Source: JAHBNG01 sp039028975
Lineage (GTDB): Bacteria; Chloroflexota; Anaerolineae; Caldilineales; Caldilineaceae
DNA length: 64,000 bases
Direction of reading: 5' to 3'
Assembly (NCBI GenBank): GCA_039028975.1
Contig: JBCCHB010000050.1
Coordinates: 35,109 to 99,108, forward strand
How positions within the stretch are numbered: position 1 is the stretch's first letter; each line of letters begins with the position of its first letter. Below are positions 16,739-27,400 of the stretch, in pieces. Position numbers and translations under genes: made by a program. A model generated the notes under the pieces. The model worked only from the letters and a program-made list of their open reading frames with translations, ran no database searches and was not told where the DNA came from.

Positions 16739-17158
16739 TGGAGATGGCGGGAATCGAACCCGCGTCCGAAACATTAGCCCAGAGACGTCTACAAGCTTAG
16801 TCACTACAGTAAGTTTCACGCTGCCGGGCCGCAGTGACATAACCCGTTAAACAACGCTAGCCGATGGCTGTCTTAGGGGACCGTATCGGCGTCAAGTCCC
16901 CGCAGCGAGCCAGTATATGTCGGCATCCACCCTAGCCTGGTTGCGCCGCTAGAGTGGGCCGTGACTCTACTTTAGAGAGTCAGGTCGCCTTCGGTATTCT
17001 TAGGCAGCCATTGCAGCCGGAGCTGCGTTAGCGAAACCAAAGTTGAAGACTTTGCCTGAATTGTTGGCAAGTATATGTTTTTTGCGCCTTTTAACGTAGT
17101 GGACGCACTACGGCTTGCAATCAAAGAACAACCTGCCCCGTCGAAGCCGATCATCCCC
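16739..17158 (-). ncRNA. ssrA: transfer-messenger RNA (tmRNA)
   Basis: Read on the minus strand, the RNA begins GGGGATGATCGGCTTCGACG (17158) and ends GGTTCGATTCCCGCCATCTCCA (16739). The ends form the tRNA-like acceptor (GGGGAUG with CAUCUCC) and a T-arm with GGTTCGATTCC. The discriminator A is followed by CTTTTT, so CCA is not encoded. The tag frame runs from resume codon GCC (17068-17066) to TAA (17002-17000): 22 residues beginning ANNSGKVF and ending APAAMAA. The 3' part carries the pseudoknot hairpins, for example GGGACTTGACGCC. tmRNA frees stalled ribosomes with SmpB and marks the product for proteolysis. One-piece form, about 420 nt. Confidence 0.97.
17066..17068 (-). other. tmRNA tag resume codon
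   Basis: GCC (Ala) begins the tag reading frame 17068-17000, which ends in an AMAA C-terminus and TAA. The terminal Ala-Ala is the usual ClpXP-type degron. Confidence 0.85.
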
Positions 17159-17401
17159 ATTAGATGGGTAATATAACATAAAATGGTAGATTTGTAAAGT
17201 AACTAAAAAATTTCAAAATATCGCATACATCCGTTCTTCTAGCTCTGGAGAGATCAGCCCCCTACCATTTCACGTTACACTTCATTCTTTCACGCTAAAC
17301 TCCATTCATTTCACGATAGGCCACCCCTCATCTCAATTTCTTTCACGGCAAATGATTACCATGAAATGGCCGTACCAGCAGCTCGCAACGACTCAAATCC
17401 T

Positions 17402-17475
17402 TGTCATTTCGACGGTAGGAGAAATCTTTCGTTCAGCCAAACACAGGTTTCTCGTCGTCTCTCGTCGAAATGACA
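17402..17475. repeat. 74-bp palindromic element
   Basis: Perfect 13-bp inverted ends TGTCATTTCGACG (17402-17414) and CGTCGAAATGACA (17463-17475), with a second inner pair AGAAATCT/AGGTTTCT. The left half plus its flank (GCAACGACTCA...GACGGTAGGAGAAATCTTTCG) is echoed at about 23826-23873. The GTCATTTCGAC...GAGAAATCT wording resembles widespread bacterial interspersed repeats. It lies 71 bp upstream of the first giant secreted protein. The 17161-17546 gap holds nothing else I can name. Confidence 0.7.
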
Positions 17476-17546
17476 GATTGCCAGCTACTGAGTACCAACT
17501 AATTTTCGCTTCTCAAAGAACCCAAAAGAGCAAAAGGTAATCAATT

Positions 17547-20500
17547 ATGAAAAGTACCAACTCATCCGTCGCAATTATGTTACCAAGTTTCAAAATCAGA
17601 ACGGGCATCTTTGCCATAAGCGTGTTGATGATTTTGTTATTCATTACCCCCCAGCCAGCTCGTGCGGCACCTCGCCCACAGATGGCACCTCCACCGGCTG
17701 CCAACTGCATTGATTTTGGCGATCTCAACGTAGGCGATACCTACCCAGATGGCGACACGTTTCTAAGCTACGGACAAGATTTCGGCTCCACAATAACCAA
17801 CGGAAAAATGGAAGTTGTCTCCCACACTTCACCCATGGCCGGGGCGTGGGGGACCGAGCTTCACCTCACCGATTCTCGACTCTCGCTCATTCTCAACGGA
17901 GGCGTTGTCAATGGCCTGACCTTGCGCTTTGGTGACTATAATGGGGACCTGGAAATGACGGTCAATGACGCGAACTTGACCTTTGCCAATTTTGCCGATA
18001 TTCATGGGCAAACAGAGGAGGGCGTTACCTTCTCTGTAATCAATGGCGCAGGGAATGCTTCAGGTCATCTCACCTTGGATGGTGCCATTGCTCGTTTTGA
18101 AGTAGGTGGTCAGGATCTCTACATTGATGATATCTGCCTCGGGACAAATGCCCCCATGCCTGTCGCTGTCCTCGATCGGTATGATATCGATCAGGCTGCC
18201 CACCCGAAAGCCCTCTATAACAACGGCACGACGCCTCTCTTCTACTTCCGCCGAGGCGTTGGTACAGGAGCTGACAAGTGGGTCTTCTATTTTCAAGGGG
18301 GCGGCACCTGTTTTGATGAAGACAGTTGTGATGGTCGTCTGCCGAACTTAACCGGCGCAGGGCCCTGGAATACACCTGGGAACTTGGTCCTTTACGCTGG
18401 CAAGCGAGCGGATGGCATCTTCAATCCCGACCCAGCCAAGAACCCTGACTTCTACAATTGGAACCATGTCTTCATGGTCTATGCCAGCTCGGACAGTTGG
18501 GCTGGTGATGGCGATGTAATAATTGACGGCAATACGTGGCACTTTCGCGGTCATTCCATTGTGAATGCCATTTTTGATGCCGTACGCGATCCCAACATTA
18601 TCGGTACGCCAAATCTCACAAATGCCAGCGCCGTGCTGCTCGCTGGCTCCTCTGCTGGGGCGAGTGGCATGCGCCACAACATTGATCGATTGGTTACGTT
18701 TCTTAACAACAATGGCATTCAAGACGTGCGCGCCATCGGCGATGCATCTATCTCGCCAACTGTTACGGATGAACAACAGCAGGCGAACGATGTCCTAGGA
18801 GCGCTGCGCATAACCACCCAAAATCTACAACTAGATGAATCATGCGTTGCAGCAAACCCCACTGCACCTGAACAGTGCATCATGGGCTCCTTTCTATTGG
18901 ACCATGACCACATTCACAACGAGATGTTTACCCATCAGGATCAGCTCGACGGGCCTGCCTTAAAGAATCGCGGTTTGAGCGAATGTGATCCGGCAGCCGT
19001 GCAACCCCTTAGTGACTTCGGCGCTGAAATCCGTCGCATTCTGGCAGCTGAGGCCGGCGCATTCAGCCCTCGTACGGGGAATCACATTCTCATAACAGGT
19101 GACCGCTTCTATGGTCTGGGTATTGACACGCCTAACGGAGTGGTCACGATGGTGGATGTGGTGGGCAACTGGTATTTCAACCGAGGCAATCCTGTCAATG
19201 TGATTCAGCAGCCCGATCCGGCGACGGAGAACCGAGATCCCAACAACTGTCCCGATTTGGGTGACGCGCCAGATAGCACCAATCACCATGGGCAGAACAA
19301 TACGGCATACGTAGACAGCACTGGTACGCCGATCTTGGGCCAATTCCCTACCGTCTACAACTCGGGCGTTGCTGGCGATGTCACTGGCCCGAGGCACAGA
19401 GATTCGAGCAAGTTCTGGCTGGGTAACAGTGTAAGCCGGGAATCCGATGCAGATATTCATCAAGATAGCGATACCTTCACCAACATTCTGGACAACGGAT
19501 CTGGCTTAGATACAGCAAACAATGACCAAGGTGACGATGGCTGGCTCAATGAGGGCGTTCCCATGCCCAACTGTCAGCAGACGACGCTGCAGGTGCAGGT
19601 ATCCAAAGCAGTCTCCCTGGCCGTCACAACAAATCTCTTTCTGAACGTCTGGTTTGATGGAAACCGCGATGGTGACTGGCAGGATTCGGTCCCCTGTAGC
19701 GGCACTGAAATTGATGATGAGGATAGCAATGCCCCCAACCAAATAGCCAGCGAATGGATTGTGCAGAATTTCGTCGTTCCTTCTGACAGCATTCCTGCCA
19801 GCGGTACGATAGAGATAGACGTACCCACGGGTCTCGTTCCAAACGGGGCAGAGGCGGAGGCGCACTGGATTCGCTTTACCCTAGCTGAAACGCCTATTTC
19901 GTCTCTGGGATCGTCTCCTGTGCCGGATGGTCGGGGGCCGCAAGATGGCTATACATATGGCGAAACGGAGGATTATCTACCCCAGGGGCAGCCTGTTGGC
20001 GAAGTAGGGAGTTTGGTTCTAGAGAAAAAGGTGCTCATTGATGATAAGGATGTAACCGGCAATGCAAGCGTCGCCACCTATAAGATTCGTCTGCGCCACG
20101 AAGGCGGTACTCAGCCAATCAATGCCGAAATCCGTGACGAACTGCCAGCGCCCTTTCATCTGGTGAGCCAAGTCGATGAAGATGAGAATGTGTTCGTGGT
20201 CAATGTCAGCGGAACGTCTGGTGGCGTTACGCCTCTGGAAGCCAGGGTGATGACCAAGCTCGGCAGTGAGGCCACGCCACCCAGTCAGCTTATCCGCTGG
20301 AAAGGAACCCTGTCACCTGATTCTGAGGTTGTTCTGACCTTTAACGTTCGCGTCTTTCATATGTGTCCGGAGGGTGCAACAACTCATACGATTTCCACTC
20401 TGGCTCATGCCCGCCCTGTTGGTGGTGACCTTAGCGAGCATATGACTGAATTTACCGTCAACTGTGCTGGCTATGGCCTCCAAGATATTGAAGTGAACCA

Positions 20501-23492
20501 AGAAAGGCTAGGTAGCTCTCTGGATTCAGATGGGGTGCGCAATGTACATGGTTTTGTAGAAACTGAATTCACCAATAACAGCATGGCTGACCTGACGATT
20601 GGCGCACTCCTGAATTGGAATGGATGCGAAACCTGTGTTCAGGCTGCAAATCAGGCAGAGGCACCAATGAGTTCCCAGATGCAAGAGTCAGTTGGGCCAT
20701 ACAGCACCTTCCATACGATCCGGCTCCAAGCTGGTGAAACCAAAAGCTTTACGGCACCAGTCGACGCAACCCGCTTCTTTGGGGATCAGCTCACGAATCT
20801 GGACTCAGTAGAGTTCCCCGTTTCGGCGAAGTTGAGCTACTGCATTCTGGAAGGTACCCAAACTAGCTGTCCCTTGCCAACAGTTAGTCCAGATCAAGTG
20901 GCTGAGTTGACGCCCCTGTCATTCAACATTCATCCTGGAGATACCGGCGATGCGCCCGACAGCACCAACCACTTTGGTGTTAACATGACCGCTTATAGCC
21001 CAGGCGGTGTAACGACGACAGCCAAATATCCAACCGTCTTTGATGCGGCCACAGGGTTACCAGAGGGGCCACTTCATACCCACCCACGCCCCTTCCACTT
21101 GGGCCGTCGCGTCAGCCTGGAGGGTGAAGCGGATACGGGGCCAGACCAGGATCCAGGCAACAATCTAGACCCTGCTGCGGATCTCTCTAACCAAGATCGA
21201 GCAGATGATGGCACCCAAATCAATCTATGGGGACTCACCCATTGCCAGCGCTCTACAGTAGACGTGCAGGTCTTTATCAGCAATCAGGCCTGGAATTGGT
21301 TCAATAGCAACAACCAGAAGGCCTATCTGAATGGTTGGGTTGACAGTGACCGCAGTGGGGACTGGGCTGGTAGCACTCAATGTCAGACCGCCAACGGGAA
21401 TACCATTGACGTAGTCGAGCATATCATTATTGACTGGGAGATAGATGTAATCAACTTAGGTCCAGGTCTCCACAACTTACCCGTGCTGACAGGTGCCGTG
21501 GCCTGGCCTGCTGCCAATAGCCAAGCGCCTGCTTGGGTACGCCTGACCCTTAGCGAAACAAAATCCAATAAACCATTGCAAACTGGCAATATCTTCCACG
21601 GAGATGGCCGTGGCCATCCAACGCCCTTTAAGTTAGGTGAGACAGAAGATTACAGATTCGTTGGCAGTAACGTGCAGGATCCGCCAGATGTAGGTGTACA
21701 GTTGAATGGTCGTGTGACCCTGCACTCGGATGATCCAATCAATCTGAACCAGAGTACGATTCAAGCATCCAGCATAACGGCTTCTCCTGCCAGCCAATGG
21801 CGCTACGGTATCGACTACCTGATTCAGTACGAAAATACGGGTCAGAGTGTGGCCAATGACGTTCGGATGGTCTTCGAGGCGCCCGATCCGCTAATAAACC
21901 GCGAACCGGATCGGCTTCTAGCGCCTGGTTTCGATGACGAATCCATTCTCATTCAGGATGATCAGATCGTGTTTCGAGTTGGGACGCTGAATCCTGGCGA
22001 GATAGGGCGAGTTATTCTAGGATGGGATGAGTGCAGAAATTGTGTCGATGCAGCCAACGGCCCCGTGGCTGAGCAGTTAACAGCCAAGGTCACCATTATG
22101 GCGGAGGGCGATGCAACCACAGGCAACAACAGTTCAACGATCACCGTAGAGCCACCAGATGAGCAGCCAAACGTGGCCATTTCAACAGGGGATGGAGCCT
22201 ATCGAGCACCAACCATCACCACCTGCAGCAATAACGTCCCGCTTCAAGGGATATCAGAGCCAAATGGTACCGTGACGATTGAAATCGACGGGGTTGAGTT
22301 CAACACAACAGCAGATGAAAACGGTCGCTGGCAGTATATTGCATCCTTGGCAGATGGTCGTCATCAAGTTCAAATTGTCGGCCCCTCTGGTTCTGGCATC
22401 CACAACGGCACAACTGTACCCATTCATGGCATGATCATCTTGGTCGACAGCGCTTTACCTTACGAGCCAACGAGCTTGACCTTCAGAGACACAAGTGGAC
22501 AGATTGTTCGCCCCTTCCACCCAACCAATAGGTCTGATGATAGTGAGACGAATGCCTTGAAAATGTTCATTGACCCCAGCCAACAATACACTGCTGGCAT
22601 CACCCTGTGTGGTAGTGACCCCAATGCCAAGGTTCAACTGACCATGGCGGGCGTTGACGGGGTAATCCCCTTGTTGGATGAGGATGAAAAAGGCAATCGC
22701 GATGGACGCTACAGCGGTCAGTTGCCTCTACTGGCAGACCTGTTTAACGAGCCACACAGCGCCACACTTCGTATCCAGAGCAATGGAATGAGCTTCGTTG
22801 CACCGATCATCTTACTCAGGGCAGCACCCAGTACCGTTTATGATAGTCAAACGGGTACACCGTTGGCGGGCGCAACAGTCTCTATTCTGCAAGCGCAAAA
22901 CGGCGCTGGAACTGACGTCTTTAGCCTCTGGAACGGGTCTGACTATGGCCAAACCAACCCACAGATGACGCCAGCCGACGGCACGTTCAGCTATTTTACA
23001 CCAGAAGGCACCTTCCAGTTGCTGGTGCAGAAAGATGGGTATCAGCCCTACCGTAGTCAAAACTTTACGCCAGATGTTCTACCTATACAGGTTGATGTAC
23101 CATTAACGACCGTCGTACCGAATACGGATGATGATCAGAGCAGTGAACGAGTCGCAATTCAGCTTACAGAGACGGGATTTGAGCCTTCTTTCATGCAAGT
23201 CACACCAGGCACCATTATCGACTGGTTAGGTATGGGGCTGAGTGGTCACACGGTTCACAGCATCACGCCTCAATCAGCAATCACTGCCGCAGGTGGTGAC
23301 GCGGCAAACAAATGGGACAGTGGTCTGCTATGGCCAAGTGAGCGCTATCAGATCAAATTGAGCGAAGCCGGTACCTATATCTTTGGTGACAGCACCAATG
23401 CCGCCAACCAAATTACCATTATTGTCGATGAGGTGCCAGTCTCGACCGGCGAGGATGAAGTCTCTATTTTCTTGCCGCTTGTGCAACAGTAA
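17547..23492 (+). CDS. giant secreted multidomain protein with pectinacetylesterase-like domain
   Basis: 1981 residues. Signal peptide 1-41 (hydrophobic 20-34, cleavage after PARA). Residues about 53-200 look like an adhesin-type jelly roll. About 205-560 match the pectinacetylesterase/Notum family: KWVFYFQGGGTCFD, then the nucleophile elbow GSSAGASG with Ser near 368, and later acidic/His residues around DHDHIHNEMFTH. The rest is extracellular beta-sandwich material: two blocks opening GDAPDSTNH and closing with GETEDY (GEVED-like), DUF11-like segments, a carboxypeptidase-regulatory-like unit near 1770-1850, and a terminal cupredoxin-like unit. The end is EVSIFLPLVQQ, a tail I associate with Chloroflexota surface proteins. 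The esterase could remove acetyl groups from plant- or algal-type polysaccharides at the cell surface; substrate is inferred. Confidence 0.85.
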   Translation: MKSTNSSVAIMLPSFKIRTGIFAISVLMILLFITPQPARAAPRPQMAPPPAANCIDFGDLNVGDTYPDGDTFLSYGQDFGSTITNGKMEVVSHTSPMAGAWGTELHLTDSRLSLILNGGVVNGLTLRFGDYNGDLEMTVNDANLTFANFADIHGQTEEGVTFSVINGAGNASGHLTLDGAIARFEVGGQDLYIDDICLGTNAPMPVAVLDRYDIDQAAHPKALYNNGTTPLFYFRRGVGTGADKWVFYFQGGGTCFDEDSCDGRLPNLTGAGPWNTPGNLVLYAGKRADGIFNPDPAKNPDFYNWNHVFMVYASSDSWAGDGDVIIDGNTWHFRGHSIVNAIFDAVRDPNIIGTPNLTNASAVLLAGSSAGASGMRHNIDRLVTFLNNNGIQDVRAIGDASISPTVTDEQQQANDVLGALRITTQNLQLDESCVAANPTAPEQCIMGSFLLDHDHIHNEMFTHQDQLDGPALKNRGLSECDPAAVQPLSDFGAEIRRILAAEAGAFSPRTGNHILITGDRFYGLGIDTPNGVVTMVDVVGNWYFNRGNPVNVIQQPDPATENRDPNNCPDLGDAPDSTNHHGQNNTAYVDSTGTPILGQFPTVYNSGVAGDVTGPRHRDSSKFWLGNSVSRESDADIHQDSDTFTNILDNGSGLDTANNDQGDDGWLNEGVPMPNCQQTTLQVQVSKAVSLAVTTNLFLNVWFDGNRDGDWQDSVPCSGTEIDDEDSNAPNQIASEWIVQNFVVPSDSIPASGTIEIDVPTGLVPNGAEAEAHWIRFTLAETPISSLGSSPVPDGRGPQDGYTYGETEDYLPQGQPVGEVGSLVLEKKVLIDDKDVTGNASVATYKIRLRHEGGTQPINAEIRDELPAPFHLVSQVDEDENVFVVNVSGTSGGVTPLEARVMTKLGSEATPPSQLIRWKGTLSPDSEVVLTFNVRVFHMCPEGATTHTISTLAHARPVGGDLSEHMTEFTVNCAGYGLQDIEVNQERLGSSLDSDGVRNVHGFVETEFTNNSMADLTIGALLNWNGCETCVQAANQAEAPMSSQMQESVGPYSTFHTIRLQAGETKSFTAPVDATRFFGDQLTNLDSVEFPVSAKLSYCILEGTQTSCPLPTVSPDQVAELTPLSFNIHPGDTGDAPDSTNHFGVNMTAYSPGGVTTTAKYPTVFDAATGLPEGPLHTHPRPFHLGRRVSLEGEADTGPDQDPGNNLDPAADLSNQDRADDGTQINLWGLTHCQRSTVDVQVFISNQAWNWFNSNNQKAYLNGWVDSDRSGDWAGSTQCQTANGNTIDVVEHIIIDWEIDVINLGPGLHNLPVLTGAVAWPAANSQAPAWVRLTLSETKSNKPLQTGNIFHGDGRGHPTPFKLGETEDYRFVGSNVQDPPDVGVQLNGRVTLHSDDPINLNQSTIQASSITASPASQWRYGIDYLIQYENTGQSVANDVRMVFEAPDPLINREPDRLLAPGFDDESILIQDDQIVFRVGTLNPGEIGRVILGWDECRNCVDAANGPVAEQLTAKVTIMAEGDATTGNNSSTITVEPPDEQPNVAISTGDGAYRAPTITTCSNNVPLQGISEPNGTVTIEIDGVEFNTTADENGRWQYIASLADGRHQVQIVGPSGSGIHNGTTVPIHGMIILVDSALPYEPTSLTFRDTSGQIVRPFHPTNRSDDSETNALKMFIDPSQQYTAGITLCGSDPNAKVQLTMAGVDGVIPLLDEDEKGNRDGRYSGQLPLLADLFNEPHSATLRIQSNGMSFVAPIILLRAAPSTVYDSQTGTPLAGATVSILQAQNGAGTDVFSLWNGSDYGQTNPQMTPADGTFSYFTPEGTFQLLVQKDGYQPYRSQNFTPDVLPIQVDVPLTTVVPNTDDDQSSERVAIQLTETGFEPSFMQVTPGTIIDWLGMGLSGHTVHSITPQSAITAAGGDAANKWDSGLLWPSERYQIKLSEAGTYIFGDSTNAANQITIIVDEVPVSTGEDEVSIFLPLVQQ

Positions 23493-23646
23493 GCGGTAAA
23501 GTTCTATCGCAAAATGCCATTAAGTTCGTGGAGACTGCTATGCACGGTGTCTTGGATTCCCGTCCTTCCAACCGGAGCCTTCACCGTGCGTTGCAGACGG
23601 AACGGCTTAACTAAACGACATTGAGCGAAAAGTGATGTGTAAGTAG

Positions 23647-23680
23647 AAAAGAGCCGGGCGAGAAATCACCCAGCTCTTTT
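23647..23680 (+). terminator. hairpin terminator after giant esterase gene
   Basis: AAAAGAGC (23647-23654) pairs perfectly with GCTCTTTT (23673-23680), with an inner GGG/CCC pair. The T-rich 3' arm gives a rho-independent look. It lies 155 bp after the stop of the 1981-residue protein. Confidence 0.7.
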
Positions 23681-24223
23681 CTCATTGGGGTCTGATTTTG
23701 AGATGGCGACAAGAATCTTAAGAAAGCGTTAGCCAATAAGTCCTCAGCTTTTAGCCAGAATTTAGCCATATTTCACGGCGGATCTTTATACTCAGTGGAG
23801 GATACGTTGCGTCTGGAAACATGTGCAACGACTCAGCTCTCTGTCAGTTCGACAGAAGGAGGAATCTTCCGTTTTCGTCTGAAAACGCCCGCCATGACCG
23901 CGCAAAAATACGCAATTTGGCGGATATTTTTTTCAGCTATCTTCTGCTAGACTAAATAGGTCTGCTTACGACTCTGGGCCCAGCCTTGTTCAATTTAGGT
24001 CTGTTCAACGACGAGCACTAGCTCTAAAAATGCAGGGATACTGCGGCTGGTCATAATGAGAAAATAGCACCGTATTCAGTCAGGTGAAGCTTTCTCATCT
24101 ATGACAGAGCTAAGTATAACAATGTTGCGCACATGAACTGTTTTTGAAATAAGTCCCCTACCTGCCTCAATTGACTATACGAATGGTTCTTCTAAACGAG
24201 CCACGATGGCTCATTGTAGATGA
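23681..24223. other. gap between the two giant protein genes
   Basis: Non-coding by inspection. The only recognisable item is a partial copy (about 23826-23873) of the left half of the 17402-17475 palindrome, starting GCAACGACTCAG and running through GAGGAATCTTCCG. The rest is AT-rich unique sequence. Confidence 0.5.
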
Positions 24224-24328
24224 CCAGAAAAATGCTTGTCCCCAAGAAGATGGGGATGTTCTCCTTCTTCCGAGTTTTACAGAATAGATTGGGTAAAAGT
24301 CTGGACAAGATTTTTCTGGTGAAGTATA
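24224..24328 (+). repeat. CCAGAAAA palindrome family, copy 2
   Basis: Inverted ends CCAGAAAAATGCTTGTCC and GGACAAGATTTTTCTGG, followed by TGAAGTATA. Inside there is a second hairpin, GTCCCCAAGAAGATGGGGA. It lies about 150 bp upstream of the 2355-residue surface protein in the same orientation. Other copies: 10452-10519 and 34463-34590. Confidence 0.75.
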
Positions 24329-24480
24329 CCCAAGTCGTTGTGATCGCAGTCGCTGGCCAAGGCTGTACATTTGAACATCCCCTGACCATGGCCAATGATT
24401 GCTAGCCGTCCCTAGTATATGATTTATTAAACCAACCAGAGCAAGTTATATAGTCATCATCCTATCACACTGGAGCAATA

Positions 24481-27400
24481 ATGTATATGATTATTCGTCG
24501 TCTCATACGTTGGATATCTGTTCAGACCATCACGCGCATACTTCTTCATTTGTGGCTTATTGCCACCCTCATTCTCTTTCCGGGACTACTCACTATCTCT
24601 GGCAATACAGCCCATGCTGCGTATCATCATGAGGGAACGCTCGCCCCGTCAGGTGCCGTTCAAGAGACCGCACAAGGGCAGGATACAAATACAATTTCTG
24701 GTCAGGCATTGTTGTTCAACGCAGTCGGGAGCCAGAACAGTGGCGTTGCAGATGTTGACGTTACCGCATATGATGCGGCTGGCGCAGTTGTTGGCAGCGC
24801 AATAACGACCTCGGCTGACGGCTCTTACACTATGGAAGTCTCAGGATCGGCCCCCTACCGTGTTGAATTCTCAGGCTGGCCATCCTACCTTACGCCAGGT
24901 GTTACATCAGCCAACATAGATGGTGGTGCAACATCATCACTGGGGCCTCGTGTCCAGTTTGTGCTCAATACGCCGGCAAACAATATTAACTTTGCCCTAA
25001 TGGATCCCGCTCGCTACTGTCAAGCAAATCCGCTGATGATTACCCCTTGTTATGTCAATGGTGATCCACTGGCCGGCGGCGAGGCTGGTGATTCGGATGT
25101 GTTGGTTGCCTTTCCGTACAATGTAGAGGGCAAAACGCCTACCCCCATGCATGTTTCCATTGGCGAAGAGATGGGCTCCGTCTGGGGACTGGTCTTTCAA
25201 CGAACAACCAATATGCTCTACGCCGCTGCCATAGCCAAACGCCATACAGGATTTGGTCCCTTGGGTATCGGCGGCATCTATCAGGTCGATATGGCGGATC
25301 CAAACAATCCCACGACCACATCTTTTGTCGACTTGGCGACAATTGGCGTTGGCGTTGGAAGTGACCCCCGCCAAGATGGCGACCTACCCGCGAGAGCTTC
25401 TGAGCCAAACGCGGATCCTGCAGCCTTTGACGCGCCAGGCAAGTTAGGTCTCGCCGACATCGAAATCTCCGACGATGATGAATCACTTTGGGTAATCAGT
25501 CTAGATGATCGCACCCTCAATGAGATTTTTATTGGCGTTCCCGCTACAGTTCCTACCGCAGCAGATGTAACGAAACATGCTATCCCAGATCCTGGCTGTG
25601 CCAATGGCGACTATCGCCCCTGGGGTTTGAAGCTATACCAGGGTATAGCGTATATTGGTGTCGTCTGCTCAGCAGAGACATCTCAACAAGCCAGCGATCT
25701 CCACGCCTACATATTGGCCCATAATCCTGCTGGATCTGATGCCAACTTTGAAACCATTCTCGATTTTCCACTAAACTATGACCGCGGCTATGCCTCGAGT
25801 CGCTCAGATACGGATCGAGTTAGCGCATTATGGAGACCATGGATCGACGAATGGTCTGACATCAACGATCCGTTGCCGGACCAAGGCCCCTACGAGCAGA
25901 CCATCTACCCCCAGCCGATCCTCAGCGACATCGACTTTGACGATTCTGGAGCCATGATTCTAGGCTTCATGGATCGGATGGGCAATCAAACCGGAAATCT
26001 CAATTACAGCACTGAGCCAGGCGATACAGAGACCTATGAAGGGGTTAGTGCAGGGGATATTTTACGCGCTTGCCTTGTGAATGACGAGTATGTTTTGGAA
26101 ATCAATGCCGAATGTGGCGGCATTATTACGGAAGGAACCGATGGCTCTCCCGGCCAAGGCCCGGGTGATGGCGAATATTACTGGCAAGATATGTATCGAT
26201 TGGAGTCGGATCCAGGTGAAGGCATCCATAATGAAATTGTGATAGGTGGACTAACCTTACTACCTGGAACGGGCGAAGTAGTGGCCAATGTCTTTGACCC
26301 ACTCAGTACATATAACTCTGGTGGAGTCATCTGGCTGGATAATAGTGATGGCTCGCGGCGGCGTTCATATCAAGTTTTTGATCGGAATGCTGGCGGTGGC
26401 AGTACTACATTTGGTAAAGCGGCCGGTTTAGGAGAGATTGAGTTACTCTGTGACCCAGCACCGATTGAGCTGGGCAACCGAGTCTGGTATGACGCCAACG
26501 ATAACGGCATTCAAGATCCGGGAGAATCGGGCATTGCCAACGTGCGCGTCCGTCTTTATCGACCAGGCTTTGGGCCAGATGGCATTGCAGGCAACGATGA
26601 CGACAATGATGATTTGGCCGTAGCCGTGACTGGCCCTGATGGCGAGTACTACTTCATCGACCGACCCAATCCCGATCCGGAAGACCGGGATCCGCTAGGT
26701 GTTGTCAACGCAACTGTAAGTCCTATTCTTGCCAACACATCCTACGAGATTCGGCTAGACCACGATGGCAACTATGAGACAGGTGAAGTTCTGGATGGCC
26801 TGCAGCTGACTGGTCAAGATAATCCACAAAATTCTACCGGTGGCTCAGATCTCAACGATTCGGATGCCGAGTGGGTAACCGATCCCGTTGGTTCAGATCC
26901 AGGCGATTATCCTGTAATCAGCTTCCAGACGGGTCGGGCTGGCGAAAGCAACCACACGCTGGACTTCGGCTTTGTGGCCTCTGTCAGCATAGGGAATGAA
27001 GTCTGGTACGATACCGATAATGATGGCTTCGTCGATTCCAACGAAGTGGGTATCTCAGGCGTAACGGTTGAACTCTTCCGCGATATAAATGGAAATGGAT
27101 CTTTGGATGCAGATGAACAGACGGCAATCGCCACTCAACAGACCAACTCTCGAGGCTTCTATCTCTTTACCACAGATGACAACGATGTCCTCCTAACACC
27201 TGGCTACTACATGGTGGGGATTGCGCCCGCCAATTTCGCTGCTGGAGGAAAGCTTCAAGGCTATCACAGCAGTGCTGTCTATATGACCCTTGCTGGCACG
27301 CTGGATGAAGCCGCTACGGCAGCAGCCAATGGGGACATCGACAATGATGATAATGGCTCGACTCAGAGAACAGGTTTCTATGCGGGAGGGGTCTTAAGTT

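Noticed and set aside
16972..17160. 62-codon frame on the minus strand
   Set aside because: Lies wholly inside the tmRNA and is out of register with the tag frame.
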